A stretch of 25,250 nt of DNA from CAIQJJ01 sp964606085 (lineage in GTDB: Bacteria; Chloroflexota; Anaerolineae; Anaerolineales; UBA4823). The position numbers and the translations under genes were made by a program. The notes beneath the pieces are model-generated. The model was not told where the DNA came from. It did not search any database and saw only the letters and a program-made list of their open reading frames with translations. The stretch's first letter is position 1, and each line of letters begins with the position of its first letter. Location of the stretch: the NCBI GenBank assembly GCA_964606085.1, contig CAZSFD010000075.1, positions 1 through 25,250 on the forward strand, given 5' to 3'. Positions 1 through 7,072 of the stretch are shown piece after piece.

Positions 1-1
1 T

Positions 2-910
2 TGTCTCTGGGGTAGGGGTATTGGGCCTATATCCGATCTTCATGCAACAAAGCCTTTCAACAAAAAGATGTTCGATGAAGCCGGTTTAGCCTATCCGACC
101 AACGAAACGACCTGGGATGAATATGTGGAAATGGCTAAGAAGCTGACGAAGCGTGATGCTGCTGGAAACATCACCCAATATGGCACCAATGGTTGGGAAG
201 GATGGACTTTCCCGGTAGCGCAGGTTGTGTGGAGCAACGGTGGTCATTTCTATTACACCGATGACAAGAAAGGGATTGCGATTAATGATCCCCGTACAGC
301 CGATGCCATGCAAGATATCGCCGACCTGATCCACGTTCACCAGACCAACACCAGCCCGCTGAACCCCCCCACCAGCCCGGTGGGCCTGCTTTCTGACAAC
401 GTAGCTACGCAGGCAGACGGCGATTGGCTTCCCTGGGACCAAAAAGATGTTTTCACCGAGAAATATGATTACCTGGATGCAGTGCAGTGCCCCACCCGAG
501 ATGGCAAGCGTGTGAATATCTATTGGCCCGATTCATTCCTCGTCAATGCTCAATCCAAGGTGCAAGAGGGCGCGTACCAGTGGTGTTCATGGTTTGCCTG
601 TGACCCGGCCGCGACTGCCATACAGTGCAAGGTTGTCTTCCCGGTAACGAAGAAAGCATACGCTGATGATGCGATTGCGAAGACCTGGCTGAAAGCCCCG
701 CGCCCGGCTGGCATGATTGCAGCCGCCCGGGAACATAGCAAGCAATCGCGTCTGTGGTATGGCGAGTTGCACCTGCCTGATTTGGACGGCGTGTATTACG
801 GCGAAATCGGCCGCCTTTGGAACAACGAAGCCAGCGCCCAAGAAGTGTGCGATGACATGCAAAAGCTGATGGAAGAAGTCATGGCCCAGCCCGTTGAGAT
901 CAAAGTTTAG
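2..910 (+). CDS. ABC transporter sugar-type solute-binding protein, 5' partial
   Basis: This is the C-terminal part of an extracellular family 1 solute-binding protein, which captures a sugar or glycoside outside the membrane and hands it to an ABC permease. The reading frame is open to the left edge, so the start, signal peptide and first lobe lie outside the window. The stretch NKKMFDEAG followed by TTWDEYVEMAKKLTK is typical of this family, where the second lobe begins near 'NKDLFDEAG...TWDEF'. Further family-like features are a Trp/Gly-rich middle (GWEGWTFP, WSNGGHFY), a DGDWLPWD segment and a helical tail ending in MEEVMAQPVEIKV. The following gene is a glycosidase, so a sugar or oligosaccharide substrate is a fair inference. 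The first about 15 residues in frame look less family-like and could be a contig-edge artefact. Confidence 0.8.
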   Translation, partial: CLWGRGIGPISDLHATKPFNKKMFDEAGLAYPTNETTWDEYVEMAKKLTKRDAAGNITQYGTNGWEGWTFPVAQVVWSNGGHFYYTDDKKGIAINDPRTADAMQDIADLIHVHQTNTSPLNPPTSPVGLLSDNVATQADGDWLPWDQKDVFTEKYDYLDAVQCPTRDGKRVNIYWPDSFLVNAQSKVQEGAYQWCSWFACDPAATAIQCKVVFPVTKKAYADDAIAKTWLKAPRPAGMIAAAREHSKQSRLWYGELHLPDLDGVYYGEIGRLWNNEASAQEVCDDMQKLMEEVMAQPVEIKV

Positions 911-937
911 TCCAGTACAATTCCATTCCTCAACCCA

Positions 938-977
938 CGCAATGGAGCAATTCCTGTTCGAGGGCTTGCTCCATGCG
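938..977. terminator. Hairpin between binding-protein and glycosidase genes
   Basis: The arm CGCAATGGAGCAA (938-950) pairs with TTGCTCCATGCG (966-977) with one bulged A and a 15-nt loop. It lies directly after the binding-protein stop and before the glycosidase start. There is no clear T-run, so it may limit read-through or stabilise the upstream mRNA rather than act as a strong terminator. Confidence 0.45.
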
Positions 978-985
978 TATATTAA

Positions 986-3856
986 GTGATGTTTATGAAA
1001 ACTTCTCATCCCTTCCCCTGCTGGTCTGACGTCTTCGCTGCCCCGCGCTCCGAATTCTTTTGCGGGCGCAGCGCCGATTGGGCGCAGCACCCCCGCGACA
1101 ACGCCGCCCTGCTGCTATCCACCGAGCCATCCTTCACCCAATCCAATGCCCGCGTACTGCTCGGCCACGCCGCCAACGGCAGCCTGCGCTTCGTCGCCCT
1201 GCCCACCGCCATTTACCCCGCGCCCACCGGCAGCGGCGAGTTTGGCCTCGGCCCCGGCATGTACTACCACTTCGACGTGGCGATGTACGTTGGCGACCTC
1301 CATTACCGCCTGGAACTGGAAGGTCGTCCCGGTACGATTGACCTCGCCGCCGACGAGCGCGACAACATCACTGTCTACGCCGATGGCTACCTGCCGCTGA
1401 CGCAAACGGCCCAGGATGGCCTGGAGTTGACGCTCTTCAGCCTGGCCCCGGTGGCCGCCGATGCCGAGAAGGCTGCCCTGTCTCCTGCGCCGCTGCCCGG
1501 CCCGGCGGGCGTGATCTACGCCCTGCATGTGCGCAACACCACCGACCAGCCCATCCGCGGCAAGCTCATCTTGCAGGCCGGTGACCTGCTGATCGGCCAC
1601 TACGAAGACGCCAAACCCGAACTGCGCCCGCTCAAACAGCCAGCGGTTGATCTGCGCTACCGCACCCTGCTGCTCGCGCGGCCCGACGCCTGCGTCGGCG
1701 TGCATCTGCACGAAGGCAACTGGACGAAACTCGCCGCGCCCTTCGAGTCCGAACGGGCCTTCAGCCTTGATCCGGGGGAAGAAACTCTCTTCGAGACGCA
1801 CATCGCCCTCGGACAGAGTTACAGCGCCGTGATGGAGACGATCTTCCACCTGCACCTGCACTCCGCCCTCGATTGGGTCAATTTCACCGCCGCCTTCTGG
1901 CGCGAACGCCTGGGGCGGTTGAGCGTCACAGGCGATGAAGCCTCCCACCTGTCGCGCGAAATCCACCTGCGCAGCATCTTCGATAATTTCAACTGCCTGC
2001 AAGTGGACGCCCAGGGCAAGCTGATCGCCCATTGGCAGGGCGCGCCATCGCACGGGTATGGCACGCTGTGGGGCATTGACGTCGAACCGACCGCCGTTAG
2101 CATTGTCCACGCCTGCCCCGAGCTGGCCCTCCAGGTGTTACGCTATTTCATGGATCGCAGCCAGGCCCCACTCGGCGCGCCCGATCATTCCCTTCCCATT
2201 CTGGTCGCGCCGGTGGTCATCGCCCGCCAGTGGCTGCAAGCCAGCGGCGACGTGGCCTACCTCGCAGCGCATCCTGAAATCATGCAGGCGCTCGAAGGCA
2301 TCATGCGCCACGTGAGTCAGCTCGAATCGCCGCTGGAGCCGCTCTTCCCCACGCGCTACTCATCCGATGGCATCGTGGGCCGGCGCTACGACTACGGCAC
2401 GAATGTCAAAATCTGGTATGCCTTCGATTCGATGGCAACCCTGGCGCGGCTGCTGGGGCGATCGGACGAAGCCGCCGCCTATGCCCAAAAAGCAGCCGCC
2501 ATCCGGGAGGCCATCGCCCGCACCATGCTGGCCGACGGCCCCTTCGGGCAGCAGATTTCCGGCGGCGTGAACCTGGGCGAAGACCCCGGCACAACATACC
2601 TGCCCGAGGGTGTGCTTTACTACGACGGTGAAGACACCTCCTCCATGCTCGCCCCGGTCTACGGCCTGTGCGATTTCAACGACCCGGCCTGGATCAACTA
2701 CCACCGCTACGCCCGCTCGCTCTGGCACGCCGGTTACGACCCGGAATTCGACACGCTCTACTGGCAGCCCGCCGAACCGGGGGTCTTCGACGGCACGGGC
2801 TACTTCTCGCGCCTGGGCGGCAGCGTCACCCCGCATGAAATGCGCGAGGCCCTGGAAACCCTGCGTCGCCTCGCCCTTGACCGGGTAACCGGCAGTGTCT
2901 TCTGGTGGCCGCACGGGCTGGAGAATCGGCGTTCTCTGACGCGTTGCAGCCAGGGACAGGGCGCCTGGGCCTGGCAATACCTGGAACAGTGGCTCGGCCT
3001 GCGGGTGGATTCCCCCTCCCAGGTGTTGACTCTCGCCCCGCGCGGGCTGCTGACCGAGTTCTCGTGGCCCGATTTTTACTCCGGCGGCCACCGTTTTGCC
3101 ATCGCCTGGGAAGAAACCGACGCCCACAGCGCGGCTACAATCCGCAATGACAATGCCGCCCCGTGGAAAATCCGGGTGGGCTTCCGCAGACAGCGCGGCA
3201 GCGCCCTGGGGACTCTCACCTGGCAGGAATGCAGCCTCGCTCCCGGTGAAACCGTCACCCTGACCAGCGCACCTACCGTCTCTGCCGAAACCGGCCTGCC
3301 GCGCGCCGCCATGACCGCCCTTGAAACGCAGGCCTTCGCAGATGCGGAAGGTGTGATCTTCAAACGCTTCGGGCCGGCTGTGCTTTGGGGCCACTGGAAC
3401 CCGAAACTGCTCTGGGATTGGGGAGTCTTGCCGCTCACGCTGCGCTTCCTGGTGCGCAACCACACCCGGCAAGATTGGCAGTCGGCGCAGGTGACGCTTG
3501 AATGCCCACCAGATTGGCAGGCGCAGGGTCGCCCCATGCTGCACTGGACGCGCCCCGAGGCGCTTTCGGGCAGCGTGGTGACGCTGGAGGTTGGCCCGTT
3601 GGCCTCAGGCAGCCAGGCCACGGCTTCTTACTGGCTGGCCGCGCCGATGCCCTTCACCGTCATCAACCGCTGGGAAGACACGCGCTTTCCCTTCCACCTG
3701 CCCAGCCAGCCCGGCGCGGGGATTATCGTCCCCGTCCGACGGCTGGCAGCGCCCTACGAAACGCAGTTCAGCGCCCGCCTGACGGCGATCACCGCCAGCG
3801 GCGAGCGCGTGGATCGGCAGGTGGCCGCGCCGGTTCGGCTCGTTCCATACCGCTGA
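986..3856 (+). CDS. Large glycoside hydrolase-like protein, (alpha/alpha)6-barrel type
   Basis: A 956-residue protein with a beta-sandwich-like N-terminal third (about 1-300), a helical central region (about 300-700) resembling six-hairpin glycosidases, and a beta-rich C-terminal part (about 700-956). The central region has the features expected of that fold: a repeated helical pattern, an acidic loop DGEDTSSMLAPVYGL, aromatic patches (YFSRLGG, FWWPHGLENRR) and a QGAWAWQYLEQWLGL helix. I cannot assign a CAZy family with confidence. No signal peptide is visible, so it probably acts in the cytoplasm on imported oligosaccharide. It follows a sugar-binding protein and precedes a GH1 fragment, which fits a carbohydrate-use locus. 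The start is unclear: GTG at 986, ATG at 989 and ATG at 995 are in frame within four codons and none has a good ribosome binding site. Confidence 0.6.
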   Translation: MMFMKTSHPFPCWSDVFAAPRSEFFCGRSADWAQHPRDNAALLLSTEPSFTQSNARVLLGHAANGSLRFVALPTAIYPAPTGSGEFGLGPGMYYHFDVAMYVGDLHYRLELEGRPGTIDLAADERDNITVYADGYLPLTQTAQDGLELTLFSLAPVAADAEKAALSPAPLPGPAGVIYALHVRNTTDQPIRGKLILQAGDLLIGHYEDAKPELRPLKQPAVDLRYRTLLLARPDACVGVHLHEGNWTKLAAPFESERAFSLDPGEETLFETHIALGQSYSAVMETIFHLHLHSALDWVNFTAAFWRERLGRLSVTGDEASHLSREIHLRSIFDNFNCLQVDAQGKLIAHWQGAPSHGYGTLWGIDVEPTAVSIVHACPELALQVLRYFMDRSQAPLGAPDHSLPILVAPVVIARQWLQASGDVAYLAAHPEIMQALEGIMRHVSQLESPLEPLFPTRYSSDGIVGRRYDYGTNVKIWYAFDSMATLARLLGRSDEAAAYAQKAAAIREAIARTMLADGPFGQQISGGVNLGEDPGTTYLPEGVLYYDGEDTSSMLAPVYGLCDFNDPAWINYHRYARSLWHAGYDPEFDTLYWQPAEPGVFDGTGYFSRLGGSVTPHEMREALETLRRLALDRVTGSVFWWPHGLENRRSLTRCSQGQGAWAWQYLEQWLGLRVDSPSQVLTLAPRGLLTEFSWPDFYSGGHRFAIAWEETDAHSAATIRNDNAAPWKIRVGFRRQRGSALGTLTWQECSLAPGETVTLTSAPTVSAETGLPRAAMTALETQAFADAEGVIFKRFGPAVLWGHWNPKLLWDWGVLPLTLRFLVRNHTRQDWQSAQVTLECPPDWQAQGRPMLHWTRPEALSGSVVTLEVGPLASGSQATASYWLAAPMPFTVINRWEDTRFPFHLPSQPGAGIIVPVRRLAAPYETQFSARLTAITASGERVDRQVAAPVRLVPYR

Positions 3857-3867
3857 ACGGCTGGCGG

Positions 3868-3963
3868 TTGCCAAAAAGTTTGGGCGATGATTTCCTGTGG
3901 GGCGCCGCCGCGGCGCAGATCGAAGGCGCAACCGACGAAGATGGCAAATCTGCCAGCTTGTAG
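3868..3963 (+). pseudogene. Beta-glucosidase (GH1) N-terminal fragment
   Basis: Only about 31 residues remain: LPKSLGDDFLWGAAAAQIEG followed by ATDEDGKSASL and a stop. Intact GH1 beta-glucosidases start with a closely similar block (FP..FLWGAATA.YQIEGA..EDGK..SIWD). Two residues of the usual A-Y-Q-I-E-G block are missing. The frame ends at a stop exactly where 'SIWD' is expected, and unrelated kinase sequence follows. The likely start is the TTG at 3868. The catalytic glutamates of GH1 lie far downstream and are absent. The fragment follows the large glycosidase by 11 bp, so it was probably the next gene of that operon before it was cut, by deletion or by a false contig join. Confidence 0.75.
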
Positions 3964-3964
3964 C

Positions 3965-4438
3965 ACGTCTGTTCCTGGTGGATTCCTGCACCGCGTCATC
4001 GCCGACCTTCCGGCGGAGAAGCAACACACCATTCGCAAGCTTCACAATGGCGCAGCCGTACTGGAAGACAAGCAAATCTTGATCGTGGACGACGATACCC
4101 GCAACGCCTTCGCCCTCTCGAAGTTAATGGCAAATAAGGGTCTGAAGATACACATCGCCCCCAACGCCGTCAAGGGGCTGGAACTGTTGGAACGCACACC
4201 CGAGCTGCACCTGATTCTGACCGACATCATGATGCCGGGGATGGATGGGTACGAGTTCATTCATACCATCCGCCAACAAGAGCGCTTCAAACGGCTACCG
4301 ATCATTGCGCTCACGGCAAAAGCCATGAAGGGCGATCGCGAGAAGTGCATCGAGGCCGGCGCTAACGATTACATCTCCAAGCCTGTTGACCCCGAACGGC
4401 TGCTTTCGATGCTGCGCGTATGGTTATGTCGGGATTAA
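3965..4438 (+). pseudogene. Hybrid histidine kinase C-terminal fragment with receiver domain
   Basis: This frame encodes the receiver tail of a hybrid sensor kinase. The linker FLHRVIADLPAEKQHTIRKL is the segment usually found between kinase core and receiver in large HAMP/GAF hybrid kinases. It is followed by ILIVDDDTRNAFALS (acidic pocket), LILTDIMMPGMDGYEF (phospho-acceptor Asp), ALTAKAMKGDREKC (Thr/Ala switch region) and the conserved Lys in YISKPVDPERLL. No kinase core, dimerisation domain or sensor precedes it: sequence just upstream belongs to a GH1 gene in another frame. In-frame upstream codons exist from 3887, so a short receiver-only protein could in principle be made, but the abrupt start argues for a remnant or an assembly joint. 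Confidence 0.75.
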
Positions 4439-4707
4439 ATCCACTGACCCTGCCCCGCCCACTGGTGCTGCTGGCCATGGGCTTCCTCGGCCCCGAAGAC
4501 ACCCTGCTGGCCGCCCTCAACGTGGAACGCGACCCGCGCAGCAACGCCAAAGCCGACTATGGCAAGTTCGCTACCAGCCTGCCGGGCGTGTTTGCCGCCG
4601 GTGACATGCGCCGCGGTCAAAGCCTGGTGGTGTGGGCGATCAACGAAGGGCGCGGGGCGGCGCGGGAATGTGATCGGTATTTGATGGGGAATACGCAGTT
4701 GGCGTGA
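4439..4707 (+). pseudogene. gltD: Glutamate synthase small subunit C-terminal fragment
   Basis: About 90 residues matching the end of GltD, the FAD/NAD(P)H-dependent small subunit of glutamate synthase, which feeds electrons to GltB for glutamate formation. LVLLAMGFLGPED, the variable linker with LNVERDPRSNAKADYGKF, and SLPGVFAAGDMRRGQSLVVW followed by AINEGRGAARECDRYLMG are highly characteristic of the C-terminal nucleotide-binding part. The Fe-S and FAD-binding N-terminal parts (about 380 residues) are absent. The frame can be read from 4420, overlapping the end of the kinase fragment, but family-like sequence begins only near 4450. A good terminator follows at 4730, consistent with this being a true gene end. 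Confidence 0.85.
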
Positions 4708-4729
4708 GGCATTCATCCTGAGAAATGCA

Positions 4730-4770
4730 CACCGCCCTGGTGGTTTTAGACCATCAGGGCGGTGTTTGTT
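4730..4770 (+). terminator. Rho-independent terminator after the gltD fragment
   Basis: Arm CACCGCCCTGGTGG (4730-4743) pairs with CCATCAGGGCGGTG (4751-4764), 14 bp with one G-T wobble and a 7-nt loop, followed by TTTGTT. Confidence 0.8.
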
Positions 4771-4776
4771 AGGTAG

Positions 4777-4782
4777 TATAAT
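4777..4782 (+). promoter_or_regulatory. Putative -10 box of the hicBA promoter
   Basis: A perfect TATAAT lies 16 bp before the hicB ATG, just after the upstream terminator. No convincing -35 is seen, since that position falls inside the terminator stem. A weak -35 would suit an operon whose antitoxin acts as its own regulator. Confidence 0.5.
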
Positions 4783-4798
4783 CGCGGCGGAGGCATCT

Positions 4799-5065
4799 AT
4801 GGATAAATTCTTGCAGTTGACAGCGATCATCGAGCGGGAAGGAAATGGTTTTGTGGCAACTTGCCCTGAATTGGACGTGGTCAGCCAGGGGGATTCGGTG
4901 GAGGACGCGCGGCGCAATTTATTGGAAGCTGTTGAAGGTTTCTTTGAAGCCGCTTCGCCATCTGAGATCAAGCGCAGGTTGAAGAAAGACACTTACATCA
5001 TGCCGATTATGCCCATCGCCCCCCTTTCGCTAACCTCGTCAGCTATTGGGACACCCCATGCCTAA
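4799..5065 (+). CDS. hicB: HicB-family antitoxin
   Basis: An 88-residue protein with the HicB fold: LQLTAIIEREGNGFVATCPE followed by LDVVSQGDSVEDARRNLLEAVEGFF is the usual partial RNase H-like HicB core. It binds and silences the HicA mRNA-cleaving toxin encoded next. I chose the ATG at 4799 because GGAGG (4789-4793) lies 5 bp before it. A TTG 33 bp upstream in frame is less likely. The C-terminal tail (about 60-88) does not show a clear DNA-binding domain, so autoregulation, known in some HicB proteins, cannot be claimed. The stop overlaps the hicA start by 8 bp, so the two are translationally coupled, antitoxin first. Confidence 0.9.
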   Translation: MDKFLQLTAIIEREGNGFVATCPELDVVSQGDSVEDARRNLLEAVEGFFEAASPSEIKRRLKKDTYIMPIMPIAPLSLTSSAIGTPHA

Positions 5066-5285
5066 GCTGCGCACGCTCTCTGGTCAAGAAGTGTGCGCCA
5101 TTTTAGCCAGGCATGGTTTCGCGCAAGTTCGTCGCAAAGGCAGCCATATCATCATGCAAAAAGCCGAGGAAGAAACGACCATTACTGTTCCTGTACCAGA
5201 TCACAAAGAATTGAAAACTGGCACGCTTTTGGGGATTATTCGCCAATCGGGCCTGGCTCGATCACTCTTTGAAACCCACTCATAG
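5058..5285 (+). CDS. hicA: HicA-family mRNA interferase toxin
   Basis: A 75-residue double-stranded-RNA-binding-like protein. The motif GFAQVRRKGSHIIMQK carries the conserved His (GSH) on which HicA toxicity depends, followed by ITVPVPDHKELKTGTLLGII, the usual C-terminal half of the family. HicA cleaves mRNA and halts translation until HicB is resupplied. The start at 5058 overlaps the hicB stop (ATGCCTAA). A TTG at 5046 in frame is not needed. The gene looks intact, with no missing key residue. A strong bidirectional terminator follows 20 bp downstream, so hicBA is a self-contained transcription unit. Confidence 0.92.
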   Translation: MPKLRTLSGQEVCAILARHGFAQVRRKGSHIIMQKAEEETTITVPVPDHKELKTGTLLGIIRQSGLARSLFETHS

Positions 5286-5306
5286 AATCTTTCGTTTATC
5301 ATGGCC

Positions 5307-5358
5307 AAAACGACACCGCCCCGGCAAAGATAGTCACTTGCCGGGGCGGTGTCGTTTT
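5307..5358. terminator. Strong bidirectional terminator after hicA
   Basis: A perfect 21-bp stem: 5307-5327 (starting AAAACGACACCGCC) pairs with 5338-5358 (ending GTGTCGTTTT) around a 10-nt loop. The A-run and T-run allow termination from both strands, serving hicA on plus and the vapC remnant on minus. Confidence 0.9.
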
Positions 5359-5383
5359 ATTTCAACATCTCGCCAATCATCTT

Positions 5384-5636
5384 TTACCACGCACGTTGCA
5401 CACCGTAATTATCGAAAATCGGGTCGGCGCTAATGAATGGCAATTTTTCCACTTGCGCCTGGGCGAACAACAAGCGGTCGAATGGATCGCGATGGTAAAA
5501 AGGCAGGTGAATGATCGCCGTGGTGTGTTCCAGGTTGATGCTCAAAAGCCCAATCCCATAGCGCCCTGGCCTGGCGGCTCAATTTGGCGTCACCGCCCAC
5601 GAACCACAAAAATGCGTGCTGGATAGTGTGTAACAT
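5384..5636 (-). pseudogene. vapC: VapC-family PIN-domain toxin, internally deleted and frameshifted
   Basis: Two VapC pieces lie in different frames. The first, from ATG at 5636, reads HAFLWFVGGDAKLSRQAR, the usual PIN N-terminus, but the catalytic Asp of the expected LLDTHAF is lost (here LHTIQHAF). The second ends at the stop 5384-5386 and reads LEHTTAIIHLPFYHRDPFDR, then LLFAQAQVEKLPFISADPIF and DNYGVQRAW, the normal PIN C-terminus. About 45 central residues and the frame are lost near 5555-5570. PIN toxins are Mg2+-dependent RNases needing several acidic residues, so this product should be inactive. No vapB antitoxin gene is seen upstream on the minus strand. Confidence 0.8.
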
Positions 5637-5665
5637 CGTCGCCTTCCTTTCATACTTTCAAAAGA

Positions 5666-6117
5666 TTATAACATCCCGATGAAATCGGAAGGCGATTGGC
5701 AACTTAGCTGACGAATGGCCTTAGCAATGGCCTGGTTGACTTCAAAATGGCGTTCCAGAAATTCCAAAATGGCCCGCGCCGACTTGATATTGTGTTCATA
5801 CCCCTGGATAAAATGCGGCAGTTCTTGTGCCAGTTGCGGAAAGCGCTGCTCGAAGCGCCGTTCGTTGGTGAACTCGTCTTTTGCGATGCCGGTCTCGTGT
5901 TCGATGAGATGGGCCATTTCCAGGATGCGATCCACGGCATAATGCTGGATGAAGCGCTGAGCAGAGAGCTTTTCGCCGCGTTGCAGGCGGCCCAGCCCCA
6001 CGTACAGGTTGGTCAGCGCCTCGCCGAGCAGCCAATCAGCGCTAACGCGTGGCCGGAATTTTCCAGCGAACGCCCGATGGCATCCAGGCGGTTGAGCAAT
6101 TCTTGCGGTGTTGGCAT
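5666..6117 (-). pseudogene. Nucleotidyltransferase-type gene with large internal deletion
   Basis: From ATG at 6117 the frame reads MPTPQELLNRLDAIGRSLEN then SGHALALIG, then shifts. The continuation is in another frame: SADWLLGEALTNLYVGLGRL, RGEKLSAQRFIQHYAVDRIL, ending in SPSDFIGML. This combination is what I would expect of a small nucleotidyltransferase-fold protein (like aminoglycoside adenylyltransferases) where ALIGLGSVG and an Asp-x-Asp pair form the active site. Those residues and about 100 more are missing. The frame change falls at 6031-6043, a short stretch that fits both the N-terminal ALIG and the C-terminal SADWL codons, as expected for a deletion or mis-join at a shared short sequence. 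It begins 3 bp after the permease stop. Confidence 0.6.
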
Positions 6118-6120
6118 GTT

Positions 6121-6936
6121 TTAGCGTCCCAGGCGCTGCTCCACGAAGCGGATCAGCGCCGCCAGGCCCATCGTCATCGTCAGGTACAGAAAGGCCACCA
6201 CGTTGTAGGTCTCGAAGAATTTGAAGGTCGAGGCCGAGTAGACCTTGCCCAACTGTGTGATGTCTTGCACGCCCAGGGCGGAGACCAGGGCCGAATCTTT
6301 GAGAATGGCAATAAACTCGTTGCCGAGGGCGGGCAGCACGTTGCGCACTGCCTGCGGCAGGATGATGTAGCGCATGATTTGGGCGTAGGTGGCGCCCTCT
6401 ACCTGTCCGGCTTCCATCTGGTCTTTCTCGATGGACTGAATCCCTGAACGAAAAATCTCGCCGATGAAGGCGGAGTAACCCAGGGTGAGTGCCAGCACCG
6501 CCCGGGCGGTAAAATCCACCTGGCGCACGTCGAGTTTGTTCACCCAGCCCAGGTTGATCAACGGCGTGCCGAGCCAATTGATGGCGCTGATCAGCGCCGG
6601 CGCGCCGACAAAGGAGATGTAATAGAGCAGCACCAGCATCGGTACGCCGCGCATGATTTCGGTGTAGAGCGAGGTCACTTCTTGCAAGGCGCGGTTGCGA
6701 TACACCCGCAGCAAACTGAGCAGCAGGCCAAAAATCACCGCCGCCACGTAGGCCACCACTGAAACATAGATGGTGGTTCCCAGGCCCTTGCGCACGGCGT
6801 TGAAGATGACGCGGTAATTCTGGTCGTTGGCGATGCCCCACAGCAAGATGACGCCCAACAGCATGGCCGCCAGCAGCCAGTAGGGCAGCCTGGAAAGCCG
6901 GTCGGAAATGGGCAGGAGGCGAGAGCGGGAGTTCAT
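6121..6936 (-). CDS. Polar amino acid ABC transporter permease
   Basis: A 271-residue membrane protein of the His/Glu/Gln/Arg/opine (HAAT) permease family. Visible features are a first membrane helix (WLLAAMLLGVILLWGIA), the family block KGLGTTIYVSVVAYVAAVIF, EIMRGVPMLVLLYYISF, and the EAA loop QMEAGQVEGATYAQIMRYII followed by LPQAVRNVLPALGNEF, where the ATPase docks. I start it at the ATG at 6936. A longer frame to 7047 only translates the intergenic hairpins. It is the second gene after the binding protein at 7073-8782. No ATP-binding subunit is found next to it; a broken nucleotidyltransferase gene follows, so the ATPase is encoded elsewhere or was lost at the joint. Confidence 0.88.
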   Translation of the reverse strand: MNSRSRLLPISDRLSRLPYWLLAAMLLGVILLWGIANDQNYRVIFNAVRKGLGTTIYVSVVAYVAAVIFGLLLSLLRVYRNRALQEVTSLYTEIMRGVPMLVLLYYISFVGAPALISAINWLGTPLINLGWVNKLDVRQVDFTARAVLALTLGYSAFIGEIFRSGIQSIEKDQMEAGQVEGATYAQIMRYIILPQAVRNVLPALGNEFIAILKDSALVSALGVQDITQLGKVYSASTFKFFETYNVVAFLYLTMTMGLAALIRFVEQRLGR

Positions 6937-6967
6937 CGGGGTTTGGCTGTTAACACCGGAATGCCTG

Positions 6968-7064
6968 TTGACACCGCTCTGCGGTGTCAACTCATGGTGA
7001 CGCTCCGCGTCGTTTCGGGACGCGGAGCGTCTGGAACGGCCTGACACCGCAGGAGCGGTGTCAG
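6968..7064. repeat. Cluster of three intergenic hairpins
   Basis: Three back-to-back inverted repeats fill the gap between binding protein and permease. First, TTGACACCGC (6968-6977) and its complement (6981-6990) around TCT. Second, GACGCTCCGCGTC (6999-7011) and its complement (7019-7031) around 7 nt. Third, CTGACACCGC (7041-7050) and its complement (7055-7064) around AGGA. The first and third share GACACCGC. They resemble REP-type elements and probably protect the binding-protein mRNA or lower permease expression. Confidence 0.85.
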
Positions 7065-7072
7065 GAGTAGCG

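Noticed and set aside
1115..2110. Minus-strand ORF of 331 codons inside the large glycosidase
   Set aside because: Antisense shadow of a continuous 956-codon sense gene.
5666..6841. Minus-strand ORF of 391 codons running through the permease
   Set aside because: Only the last about 115 codons are real (nucleotidyltransferase end); the rest is the permease gene read out of frame.
6937..7047. N-terminal extension of the permease (start at 7047)
   Set aside because: The extra codons only translate the three intergenic hairpins; the family starts near the ATG at 6936.
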